Below are positions 24,548-31,708 of a stretch of 64,000 bases of DNA, one piece after another. Position numbers and translations under genes: made by a program. Numbering within the stretch: the stretch's first letter is position 1; each line of letters opens with the position of its first letter. The stretch is from Enterobacter ludwigii. Its GTDB lineage: Bacteria; Pseudomonadota; Gammaproteobacteria; Enterobacterales; Enterobacteriaceae. Location: assembly GCA_023023105.1 (NCBI GenBank), contig CP083824.1, positions 4,216,001 to 4,280,000 on the forward strand, read 5' to 3'. Below the pieces are notes generated by a model. The model ran no database searches. It had not been told where the DNA came from and saw nothing but the letters and a program-made list of their open reading frames with translations.

Positions 24548-24887
24548 GCTCGTCCTCCTCTTCCGTTTCTACCGGATTGCGGCGGCGGCTTACCGGATCA
24601 AAGCCCAGCAGCGACGACATTTTTATAAGAATTTTTTCGGCATCCGCTTTTGCGCTCAGTGCCGGATTCCGGCTCTCACCGCCCTGGCTGTTCACTATGC
24701 TGAATCCCCGCGTGGCAAGGTCTTCCACGGCTTTGCGGTACATCGAGTAATTGACGCAGTACAGCTCAAGGTTGTTCCAGTCGGCAGGCGTCAGATCACC
24801 ACGCTCCGCCAGCTGCTTCGCCTTCGCTTTCCACTGCTGCGCCGCGATTTCATCAAGATAGGCGGGCGGTTTGGGTGGTCTTGCCAT
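24531..24887 (-). CDS. terS: Terminase small subunit (P27 family)
   Basis: 118 residues beginning MARPPKPPAYLDEIAAQQWKAKAKQL, the characteristic start of P27-family small terminases, with a helical core and acidic C-terminus (ETEEEDELDRLE). It recognises the element's own cos/pac DNA and recruits TerL. It lies downstream of a 128-base non-coding stretch that I consider the cos candidate. Confidence 0.88.
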   Translation of the reverse strand: MARPPKPPAYLDEIAAQQWKAKAKQLAERGDLTPADWNNLELYCVNYSMYRKAVEDLATRGFSIVNSQGGESRNPALSAKADAEKILIKMSSLLGFDPVSRRRNPVETEEEDELDRLE

Positions 24888-25015
24888 AACTTACTGTTTT
24901 CCTGTCTGTTTTATTTTCAAAAAAATCACCGTGCGTAAAAATTTGAGGGGGCGGGTGGTGCCTTGCGGCTGGGGTTTTGTCCTGAAAACCTCCCCCACCC
25001 CATCCATGCGGCCTG
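24888..25015. other. Non-coding stretch with candidate cosN dyad
   Basis: 128 bases between the 50-residue gene and terS. It is strongly strand-biased: G-rich tracts and then a T-rich block on the minus strand. At 24973-24990 GGTTTT and AAAACC flank six bases as a perfect inverted repeat. In HNH-associated HK97-type packaging modules cos lies close to HNH and terS, so this is the most likely cos region here; no cleavage site can be proven from sequence. Confidence 0.4.
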
Positions 25016-25168
25016 TCAGCGGTTGCGGAAGCATTGCATCACCTCCCGCTCACGTTCGCTCATGCGCTTCACTGGCTGGCGCTCATTGCGTCTGGTGCGG
25101 GTCTGCATAAAGCCATCACGGCATCGGGCCAGCGACTGATACAGATTCACCACGTCTTTCTCATTCAT
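25016..25168 (-). CDS. Small basic protein between HNH and terS
   Basis: 50 residues, MNEKDVVNLYQSLARCRDGF..., very rich in Arg and Glu. The ATG at 25168 overlaps the HNH stop by 8 bases, so it is probably coupled to it. The position between HNH and terS is conserved for small ORFs in HK97-type modules, but I know no function. The longer frame in phase with it (to 25414) is an antisense-free artefact over HNH and was not used. Confidence 0.55.
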   Translation of the reverse strand: MNEKDVVNLYQSLARCRDGFMQTRTRRNERQPVKRMSEREREVMQCFRNR

Positions 25169-25604
25169 CGCTTGCCTCATACATCCAGTTATTGCGCTGT
25201 GCTGCCCGCTCTTCCTGCTCGATGTAGAGCCCTGCTTTGCGGTTGGCTTTGGTAATGGGGTCTTGCTGCGTGGTCTTCTGGTTATGATGCATTTGGCATA
25301 ACGGCTGGTGATTCCACTCAGGCCAGAACAGAACATCACCACCACCATTGATAGGGATGATGTGATCGACAATCTTTGCAGGAACGTAGAGGCCCAGCTT
25401 CTGGCACTCAACACAAAGGGGGTGACGTTTCAGATACTGAGCGCGGTACTTCTCCCATGAGGCTGAGTAGCCACGGGCGCGACGGTGGCCGCGTCTGGCA
25501 TCCTGTTCCCGCCACGCTTCCCGCTTATGCTCGTCGCACTTACCGGACTTCACCCGCTTATTGCATCCCGGCTCTGTGCACCGGCGCATTGGCTGCCATG
25601 GCAT
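25161..25604 (-). CDS. HNH endonuclease of the packaging module
   Basis: 147 residues. The HNH motif is complete: VDHIIPIN (H81), WNHQPLC (N98-H99) and CQMHH (H106-H107), with zinc-ligand pairs CxxC-type at HPLCVEC (61-67) and an N-terminal CTEPGC...KCDEH cluster. HNH proteins next to terS-terL of HK97-like phages activate the terminase for cos cleavage. The start ATG touches the connector gene stop. Its presence argues for cos packaging. Confidence 0.9.
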   Translation of the reverse strand: MPWQPMRRCTEPGCNKRVKSGKCDEHKREAWREQDARRGHRRARGYSASWEKYRAQYLKRHPLCVECQKLGLYVPAKIVDHIIPINGGGDVLFWPEWNHQPLCQMHHNQKTTQQDPITKANRKAGLYIEQEERAAQRNNWMYEASDE

Positions 25605-25897
25605 CAGTACACCCCCACATCACGATAGACAGACCACAGCGCAGAGATAGCCAGCGGAACCTCTTTCGACTCAGCATCGGCAATCATCGTGCGGTACTCG
25701 TACAGCTGAGAGACGTACATCAGGCAACCAATCTTGATAGCCGGGGTAAACTCCAGCCCGTTATCAAACCGCTTGCCGATATGCTTCTGGCAGACCTCCA
25801 GCGCCGCATCGATGTACGCCTGAATCAGCGCATCCTCCTCTGAGCCATCAACACGACAATGCAGCTTTGCTTCAGCCAGGGTGATTTCAGTAGTCAT
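25604..25897 (-). CDS. Head-tail connector protein (HK97 gp6-like)
   Basis: 97 residues from the ATG at 25897, which overlaps the head-closure stop as ATGA; an upstream in-frame start at 25918 would add 7 residues inside the preceding gene. The helical sequence MTTEITLAEAKLHCRVDGSEEDALIQAYIDAALEVCQKHIGK fits the gp6/gp15-like adaptor family (DNA packaging/head-tail connector) that forms a ring beneath the portal. In cf-PICI particles this level determines which tails can dock. Confidence 0.85.
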   Translation of the reverse strand: MTTEITLAEAKLHCRVDGSEEDALIQAYIDAALEVCQKHIGKRFDNGLEFTPAIKIGCLMYVSQLYEYRTMIADAESKEVPLAISALWSVYRDVGVY

Positions 25898-26232
25898 TTC
25901 TCGGTCCCCTGTTTGCATAGAATCTCAAGGCGCGTCATACCTGAGTCCGGTATGGGCGGCCCGATAATGTTGAGCGTCGCCCCGGCAAACGGGCCAGTCA
26001 GCACCTTAAGGCGGTTGGCGGCGGTAATATCGCGGCGGAATCGCACCCAGACGCGGATCGTTGCTTCGGCAACCTCAGCACCAGCCGCTACCAGTTCACG
26101 ACCGCTGATCCCCTTAACCTCAGCCCAGATAGTTTCCCCGTCTTCCCAGGTCTGAATAACCTGACCAGATGGATCTCTGTGAGTAGTGAATACCCGGATT
26201 GTTAGCCGGTTTCTCAGTCCCCCGGCTCTCAT
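25894..26232 (-). CDS. Phage head closure protein
   Basis: 112 residues of the SPP1 gp16/HK97 head-closure family (MRAGGLRNRLTIRVFTTHRDPSGQVIQTWEDGETIWAEVKGISGRE...): beta-rich, with the usual RNR(L)T opening. It closes the filled head and provides the tail-docking face. It is coupled on both sides: its start overlaps the portal stop by 4 bases. Confidence 0.88.
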   Translation of the reverse strand: MRAGGLRNRLTIRVFTTHRDPSGQVIQTWEDGETIWAEVKGISGRELVAAGAEVAEATIRVWVRFRRDITAANRLKVLTGPFAGATLNIIGPPIPDSGMTRLEILCKQGTEK

Positions 26233-27464
26233 GCGTCACCTTCCTTGCCGTCCTTACTGATCTTCACTTCCTGCTTCCATGCCTGGCTGAACTCGTCACC
26301 ACCTTCACGCGGCGGCATCCCCTCACGCTCACGGGCTTCGTTCGGGTTCATGATCCCGTTCTTGATGCCGCGCTCATAAGTGGCGTAGCGTTCGGTTGGC
26401 GTGGCACGGAGAAGGTCAGCGGAGTCAAACTCCACCTGATAACGGGTTCCCGGAACAGGAGAGGCCACCAGCAGCGCAGATTTGATTTGTTGTTCGAAAT
26501 TCGCCAGCCACGGGCGCATCGTCATGGTGAGAAAGGCGCGGCTCGCTTCGCTGAAGTTGCTGTAGGTGCTGTTGCTGTATTCCTGCAGGAAGATAGGCGA
26601 CACGTTGAACATGCGGGCAATGTCTTCAATGGTGAAGCGACGGGAGGCCAGCCACTCGGCATCCTGATTACTCATGCCAAGCTGCTTGTAGTCCATCCCA
26701 CCTTCAAGGATCGGCACTTTCCCTGCATTTTTAGCGCCTTTGTAGCGATCCAGCGCATCCATAGCCTGCTTGCCCTTCACGCTGTCGAGATACTCAGCTG
26801 TGGTTATGACTCCCGCCGCCATCATGCCATCTTTCATAATGCTGGCACCGTGGCGCTGTTGGGCCAGACCTAACCCCAGCGCCTCACGGCAGATGGAGAT
26901 CGGGGAGCGCCCCAGAAAGCCATCATCGGTGGAGTAACGCAGGTGCAGAATCTCTTCCTGCAGGTAGGTGCGCACAGCCCCGGTAAACGGCTCGGTAACG
27001 GTATATTTGTACTTATGCTGGCCGATACGCTCAGGAACAACCGCCCCCGGCGCATACGGATGCAGGGATTGCGGCTGACCGTCGCGCCCCCACTGGATCA
27101 CCGCATAGGCGTTACCGTTCAGCAGACAATGGCGCATCATCGTGCGTTTAAACTGATAAGGCGTCTGGCAGTCGTTCGGCTGCTCGTTCAGGAGAAAATC
27201 CACCGGGTGATTACTCAGCCACTCCCGCGCCTCGCGACCATTATCATTACGGACGCGATAGAGGTAGCAGGGCATTGTCGCCACAGCCTCACTAATAACT
27301 GACACGGCGTTCATCACCGCAGGCAGAGATTCCGCAGTACCAGCAGACACATACTCGCCTGATCCGGTATTTGGAATCCCTGCCATCGCCAGCCACTCAT
27401 CAATGGTCATACTGCGCTGTTCGGAGGGTTCAGACTTACGGCCAAACGGCCAGATATTCCACAT
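26229..27464 (-). CDS. HK97-family portal protein
   Basis: 411 residues with portal-family blocks: SLPAVMNAVSVISEAVATMPCYLYR (about 48-72), LLNGNAYAVIQWGRDG, and IEDIARMFNVSPIFLQEYSNSTYSNFSEASRAFL. It forms the dodecameric DNA entry channel. It starts one base after the prohead protease gene. The length is normal and there are no frameshifts. Confidence 0.94.
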   Translation of the reverse strand: MWNIWPFGRKSEPSEQRSMTIDEWLAMAGIPNTGSGEYVSAGTAESLPAVMNAVSVISEAVATMPCYLYRVRNDNGREAREWLSNHPVDFLLNEQPNDCQTPYQFKRTMMRHCLLNGNAYAVIQWGRDGQPQSLHPYAPGAVVPERIGQHKYKYTVTEPFTGAVRTYLQEEILHLRYSTDDGFLGRSPISICREALGLGLAQQRHGASIMKDGMMAAGVITTAEYLDSVKGKQAMDALDRYKGAKNAGKVPILEGGMDYKQLGMSNQDAEWLASRRFTIEDIARMFNVSPIFLQEYSNSTYSNFSEASRAFLTMTMRPWLANFEQQIKSALLVASPVPGTRYQVEFDSADLLRATPTERYATYERGIKNGIMNPNEAREREGMPPREGGDEFSQAWKQEVKISKDGKEGDA

Positions 27465-27465
27465 A

Positions 27466-28026
27466 TCAGAGCCCCGCTAATTCAGCCCAGCGGCGACGGT
27501 TATCGCCAGCGCGGCGCAGTTCAGGATGTTGGGAGAAAAGCGAACGGTGCGCGATTTCCACGCCAGACTCAGGATAGGCAGGCATAGAGGTAACGGTAAT
27601 CTCCCGCAGTTCGGCGGCTGTGACTGTGCGCAGATATGGAGACTGAGCAATATCCCACGCCTCTTTCAGCGCACGGAAACCGAAGCTCATGCCGGAGATA
27701 TCCCCGCGCTCCACCAGCTCCAGCACATCGTTGCCAAGCTGGGTATTCGGCGGGGTCAGTTCGAAACGAAGCCCGGTATCATCTTCGGACAGTACCAGCG
27801 TGCCGGACTTGGTACGCCCCAGCAGTTGGGTATAGTTATGCTCATACAGCGCACGCACATCACTACCGGATGCCAGGCTGTCTTTAAATGCTCCCGGCGC
27901 AAACTGCTCGCGGAACTCATCCCAGATAACTTCTGACAGACTGTTCCAGCGCACGGCATAGCCCACCAGCTTTTTGTTGCTGGCACTCACTTCGGAAGTA
28001 CGGATTTCAAAATCGGTTGTTTTCAT
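27466..28026 (-). CDS. HK97-family prohead protease
   Basis: 186 residues with the serine-protease catalytic residues H63 in YEHNYTQ and S114 in SGMSFGF, plus the family start ...VGYAVRWNSLSEVIWDEFREQFAPGAF. It removes the N-terminal delta domain of the capsid protein during maturation. It lies between the capsid and portal genes, the reverse of HK97 order (portal-protease-capsid) and the order seen in cf-PICIs. Confidence 0.93.
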   Translation of the reverse strand: MKTTDFEIRTSEVSASNKKLVGYAVRWNSLSEVIWDEFREQFAPGAFKDSLASGSDVRALYEHNYTQLLGRTKSGTLVLSEDDTGLRFELTPPNTQLGNDVLELVERGDISGMSFGFRALKEAWDIAQSPYLRTVTAAELREITVTSMPAYPESGVEIAHRSLFSQHPELRRAGDNRRRWAELAGL

Positions 28027-28077
28027 TACTGGACTCCACAGAGGGCAAAAAGGGGCCGAAGCCCCTTAAACGTCAAA

Positions 28078-29244
28078 TCAGGAACCGGAGCCGGAAAGCT
28101 CAAGCACCTTGATGGCGTTGGAGTCCACCACGCCGCCGCCCAGGTATTTATCGGTATGCACCTTGTAGAAACCCGGTTCAGTGATGTTGTCGGGGCGGGT
28201 ACGTACGCCAGTGGTGTGATCCACGATGAAATAGCCGCGCTTGAAGTCGCCAACCGCGAGGAACGCTTTACCTGCCTCCGCATCCGGCATGGTTTCCAGA
28301 TACTGAACAGGACGGCCCAGCAGAGTATCGGGGGAACCGGCAACCAGACGATCGCGCCAGATGTAATCCCCGTTGCCGTTTTTCAGCTTTTGCAGTTTGG
28401 CGGCGGTGTTGGAATTCATCACCCATACGGCGTTCTTGCGGTATTTGGCTTTCAGCTTATACAGCAGGTCGATCAGGCCATCAGAGGAAACGTCAGCCGC
28501 TTCCATCTTCTCCAGCGTACCGAACGGACGGGTTTTGTCGGCAGTGGCCGCGCGAGGGTAAGACAGGAAGCCTTTGGATTTTTTATCACCGTCGCCGTTC
28601 ACAAAGTCGCTTTCTTCGGTCGCGGTGAAGGTGTCGGCAATTTCAGAAGACAGCCAGCCCAAAATATCCACCTCGGAGAAGTCGAGAATCTCCTGAGTGG
28701 TTTTCGGGTAGGCGTAGATCGGGTTGAGTTTGATATCAACGCGCTCCATCTTCGGCGTACTGGTTTCGGTACGTGCCTCACCTTCGGTACCACGATTAAC
28801 GGTAGTGCCGCCCACAGATACCAGCTTCTGGTATTCGTTGGTTTTGGTCGTCTTCACCGTTGCGATGGAGCGCATCACGCTATCATCCTGCAACTGGCGC
28901 ATAATCTCTTTGTCCAGCTCAGGGATAACGGTATAGCCGCCGTCAGCCTGCACCAGCGTGGAGAGAGAGCGGGTATCACCTGTCATGATATAGTGGCGCA
29001 GCTCGTTGTTGCTTACTGGCTCACCTTCGACGGAAGTACCAGGCAGATTGCGCTGATCGTCGGCGACGGCTTCAAGGCGGGTGATTTCAACTTCAAGCGC
29101 ATCAGCCTGTGCGCGGAGTTCGTCGAACTTTTTGCCCTCTTCTTCGTTCAGGCTGCGCTTTTCGGTGTCGGCTTTGTCCAGCATGGAACGCATCTGTGTT
29201 TTGAGTGCGGCTTTCTGCTGGCGTAATTCGAGTAGTTTCTTCAT
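28078..29244 (-). CDS. HK97-fold major capsid protein
   Basis: 388 residues. Residues 1-65 are a charged coiled coil (KKLLELRQQKAALKTQMRSML...), the scaffold-like delta domain removed by the protease. The rest is the HK97 fold (ADGGYTVIPELDKEIMRQLQDDSVMRSIATV; WVMNSNTAAKLQKLKNGNGDYIW; LLGRPVQYLETMPD). It forms the element's own capsid shell. A structured leader of about 240 bases precedes the gene. Confidence 0.95.
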   Translation of the reverse strand: MKKLLELRQQKAALKTQMRSMLDKADTEKRSLNEEEGKKFDELRAQADALEVEITRLEAVADDQRNLPGTSVEGEPVSNNELRHYIMTGDTRSLSTLVQADGGYTVIPELDKEIMRQLQDDSVMRSIATVKTTKTNEYQKLVSVGGTTVNRGTEGEARTETSTPKMERVDIKLNPIYAYPKTTQEILDFSEVDILGWLSSEIADTFTATEESDFVNGDGDKKSKGFLSYPRAATADKTRPFGTLEKMEAADVSSDGLIDLLYKLKAKYRKNAVWVMNSNTAAKLQKLKNGNGDYIWRDRLVAGSPDTLLGRPVQYLETMPDAEAGKAFLAVGDFKRGYFIVDHTTGVRTRPDNITEPGFYKVHTDKYLGGGVVDSNAIKVLELSGSGS

Positions 29245-29272
29245 GGAGTGGTTTCCGTAACAATTAACGTTG

Positions 29273-29387
29273 AGACGTGAAACCAGCGCTTGGAGGGGAG
29301 GCCGTTAAATCTTTTTCTGCCTCTCGCAGGCTGTACTCGCTACAGCTTGACTTAACGGCCAGTGGCGGCTCACGTCTGAGTGCCACT
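29273..29387 (-). other. Structured leader upstream of capsid gene
   Basis: Nested inverted repeats in a 115-base stretch: AGACGTGA (29273-29280) with TCACGTCT (29370-29377); inside it GGCCGTTAA (29300-29308) with TTAACGGCC (29352-29360); and inside that GCTGTA with TACAGC around a 5-base loop. An alternative hairpin AGTGGC/GCCACT (29361-29387) could compete with the outer arm. As RNA this would form a long multi-stem structure 30 bases before the capsid ATG, so it may control capsid expression; a DNA-level role is also possible. Confidence 0.55.
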
Positions 29388-29486
29388 CTTCAAGATATAC
29401 ATGAAAAATATAAAGAAAACCCCCATCAGAGACAGGGGTAATCACGGGTAAACATGAGTACAAATAATTTACAAATCTTTTGTAAG

Positions 29487-29969
29487 TTACATTTTGCGGT
29501 GTTTCTCATCCTGTTCACGACGAACCAATTTAGCTTTGAAATTTGTAACTTCGTTCATCAATGAATAAATGATAAAGATTGTAAAAACTGTAACCCCAAG
29601 CAGCCCACCTGATATTATTAGAGTTATTTTTTTAAATAATTGCCCACCGTCGCCAATCATCATAGATATGCCAACAAAGATAGCCGAAAGAAAATAAAAG
29701 ACTATACAAGTAAATAACCTACCACGTTTCAAATCAACTATATAAAAAAGCCGCCTAGCTTCATCGCCATTTAATTGCTGGCTTTCTTTCAAATCGCTTA
29801 ATTTATAAATCGCTTGCAAGCAGTAAGCTAAAGGAAGGACTAAAACCGCAATGATTGGGGAAGGCGCAGTCAACTTATCCACACCGAAATGATGGATAAG
29901 GCCGAATAGACACAATGCTCCTATCAAAAAAGACAGGATAGTGAATATAAATGTACTTAACACCTTCAT
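29487..29969 (-). CDS. Four-helix membrane protein, RexB-like in architecture
   Basis: 160 residues with four predicted transmembrane segments (about 5-26, 36-57, 85-107, 113-138) and a basic, charged C-terminus (KLVRREQDEKHRKM). The ATG comes one base after the TAA of the 353-residue gene and uses an AGGGGGT site inside that gene, so the two are tightly coupled. The pair is visibly more AT-rich than the capsid genes beside it. Lambda RexB (144 residues, four helices) has the same size, topology and partner order. I find no enzymatic motif. My reading is a membrane effector of a two-gene abortive-infection system; this is inference. Confidence 0.5.
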   Translation of the reverse strand: MKVLSTFIFTILSFLIGALCLFGLIHHFGVDKLTAPSPIIAVLVLPLAYCLQAIYKLSDLKESQQLNGDEARRLFYIVDLKRGRLFTCIVFYFLSAIFVGISMMIGDGGQLFKKITLIISGGLLGVTVFTIFIIYSLMNEVTNFKAKLVRREQDEKHRKM

Positions 29970-29970
29970 A

Positions 29971-31032
29971 TTACCCCCTATTGTCTATTTCTCCATTAAG
30001 TATGTTTGCAGACAACCATTTAAACATTTTAAGATATAAGTCATCTTCTGACAACAAACCTTCATGAACTTGGACATTTAGAGAATCAGAAAGTTTCAGT
30101 TCTTTACCCGTTATAATTCCACCATTTTTGAGCTCTACCCTAACGCTATCATTATCAAGATCTCGCAAGGAGCTGGCGATAGTATCCAGTACGAACTGAC
30201 CGCTGCCTGTGGTAGTTCGATTATAGCTTATCTCAAGTTTAACATTAAGATTCGCTTCATCCAGTGAATCGTCGAGATCTAATTTACTAGCCCAACCATC
30301 GCCCAGAACTGTATCAAGAATTTTAGTTCCTATTCCAGCAGGCTTAAATTGTACTGTTTTAGATTCGAGACGCTGAATTTCTCTTTTTGCCGCTTCTTTA
30401 TCTCTTTTGGGATTGAGTTGTAATTGTTCACTTTCTATAGGAGAACGCCCTAACACCACACTCTTAACCGGGGATTCCTCTAATTTTTTCACTATAGAGT
30501 TTGCAGGCTTGTCCTTAAAAATTATGGAAGTAACGCCTGTTGTAGATAATGTATTATTGGCAAACAGGTTATTTACATGCTGCTCAAACTCTTTTGTTCT
30601 CAATGCGGCAGACTGGACAATTAAGACATGATTCTTATAAACCCCAAAATAAAGAATAGATTCTACAAACTCTTTTTCCGTCCCTTTATCGCCTTTACGC
30701 TTCTTAAGCGATGCGGTTGTTATAGGATCTATTTTATAAGCTTGGGCATTATCTTCCATCGTTATAGTTGCTTGGGTTTTACCAGGTTCGAAGAGTAAAA
30801 ACTGCCCGAAGAAAATACTTTCGTAATGCTGGCTTTTATTAATGAGGTGAAATCCAGCAGACGGATCATTAGGGTCTATTTGCTCTTTTCTGCTAGATGC
30901 TAATTCATAAGCACCGCCTTCACCCAAGGCTTCCTCTAAAATAGATTGCAGATATTGCTTTGAACCACCAATCACCGCCCTTTTATAATGAACAGTTCTT
31001 CTTTTGTATGTTGTAGGTTCTTGTGTAGTCAT
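29971..31032 (-). CDS. Soluble partner of the membrane protein, possible RexA-like sensor
   Basis: 353 residues, no signal peptide or membrane segment, start ATG with AAGGA six bases upstream. I recognise no family with certainty. It has an N-terminal alpha/beta part with a hydrophobic strand pair (SILYFGVYKNHVLIVQS, about 125-141), a charged hinge (about 205-225) and a C-terminal part containing GTKILDTVLGDGW (235-247) followed by acidic DDSLDEANLNVKLE. From memory this order resembles lambda RexA (279 residues; LFVEGDTIGFARTV, then GDILKVLGATDIEGELFDSLD). Together with the downstream four-helix protein it would form a RexA-RexB-like sensor-effector pair. AT-rich, cargo-like composition. Confidence 0.5.
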   Translation of the reverse strand: MTTQEPTTYKRRTVHYKRAVIGGSKQYLQSILEEALGEGGAYELASSRKEQIDPNDPSAGFHLINKSQHYESIFFGQFLLFEPGKTQATITMEDNAQAYKIDPITTASLKKRKGDKGTEKEFVESILYFGVYKNHVLIVQSAALRTKEFEQHVNNLFANNTLSTTGVTSIIFKDKPANSIVKKLEESPVKSVVLGRSPIESEQLQLNPKRDKEAAKREIQRLESKTVQFKPAGIGTKILDTVLGDGWASKLDLDDSLDEANLNVKLEISYNRTTTGSGQFVLDTIASSLRDLDNDSVRVELKNGGIITGKELKLSDSLNVQVHEGLLSEDDLYLKMFKWLSANILNGEIDNRG

Positions 31033-31172
31033 CTAAGATCCTTAATTTCTTTCAATAGAATGCTAATAATTCAACATGAATTTAAATTGTAAATCCCAGC
31101 CCTTAAGATAACTCAAGAACAACATAAATCAATCATCAAAGCACAGAACAACACTGCATATGCTTAAGGCTG

Positions 31173-31433
31173 CTATTTCCCACTCATCCATTCTGGAGGG
31201 GCAGGCAATAGAGCCCGGTATCCTTCTAGATGCTCCAGCAAGGCATCCAGCTGTTCTGTATTCGTAACGAGTCGTTCTCCGGAAAGCGTGTGCATCACAA
31301 AACCGTGTGGGTCATCCCAAAAGAACGCTTCCTCTTCAAGGGCTTTACGGTAATCGGCAGTGTGCATTGTATCAAGACTGGTTAAACCAAACTTTTCCAG
31401 GTGTTCCCTGCGTTCCTCATTAGTGATTGGCAT
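31173..31433 (-). CDS. Small acidic hypothetical protein
   Basis: 86 residues, acidic and soluble (NEERREHLEKFGLTSLDTMHTADYRKALEEEAFFWDDP...). The ATG has GGAGGGG five bases upstream, a very strong ribosome site. It lies just beyond the origin repeats and ahead of the accessory cassette. I do not recognise it. A 140-base AT-rich gap (31033-31172) separates it from the cassette and may hold the cassette promoter. Confidence 0.65.
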   Translation of the reverse strand: MPITNEERREHLEKFGLTSLDTMHTADYRKALEEEAFFWDDPHGFVMHTLSGERLVTNTEQLDALLEHLEGYRALLPAPPEWMSGK

Positions 31434-31471
31434 GTAGCCCCTCCTTTAAAATTTAAAAATATGCGTTTAAG

Positions 31472-31699
31472 TGTTCACCTGTTCACCTTTGCATTTTTTC
31501 TATTTAAATTCATTCGGTTACAGGGTGAAGACTATTATTTTAAGTATTCACTAGTGTTCACCCTAACCCTTCACCTTTTAAAAGAAAAGATCTTTAAAGG
31601 TGAACAGGTGAATACTTGGTGAACACTTCATAAAAAAGTGTTCACCCATTAACATATTGTTATTTAATGATTTTTGCACATGGTGAACAGTGGTGAACA
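31472..31699. repeat. Iteron origin of replication (P4-alpha-like)
   Basis: Eight exact copies of the octamer GGTGAACA in 228 bases, in both orientations: TGTTCACC at 31472, 31480, 31555 and 31639; GGTGAACA at 31599, 31618, 31682 and 31692. At least one near copy (GGTGAATA, 31607) is also present. The DNA between them is very AT-rich. From established work, phage P4 alpha protein binds type I iterons GGTGAACAG(A/T) at ori1 and crr; the core is the same here and the cluster sits just downstream of the primase stop at 31709. It is very likely the replication origin. Confidence 0.82.
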
Positions 31700-31708
31700 C
31701 TTTTCCCA

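Noticed and set aside
25016..25414. 132-residue frame overlapping the HNH gene
   Set aside because: Its first 80 residues are an out-of-frame reading of the HNH gene; only the last 50, with an ATG overlapping the HNH stop, look real.
29487..31032. Kiwa (KwaA/KwaB) as identity of the two-gene cassette
   Set aside because: Kiwa also pairs a four-helix membrane protein with a soluble one, but as I recall the membrane gene comes first, and I cannot recognise DUF4868 features in the soluble protein. The order soluble-then-membrane fits RexAB better.
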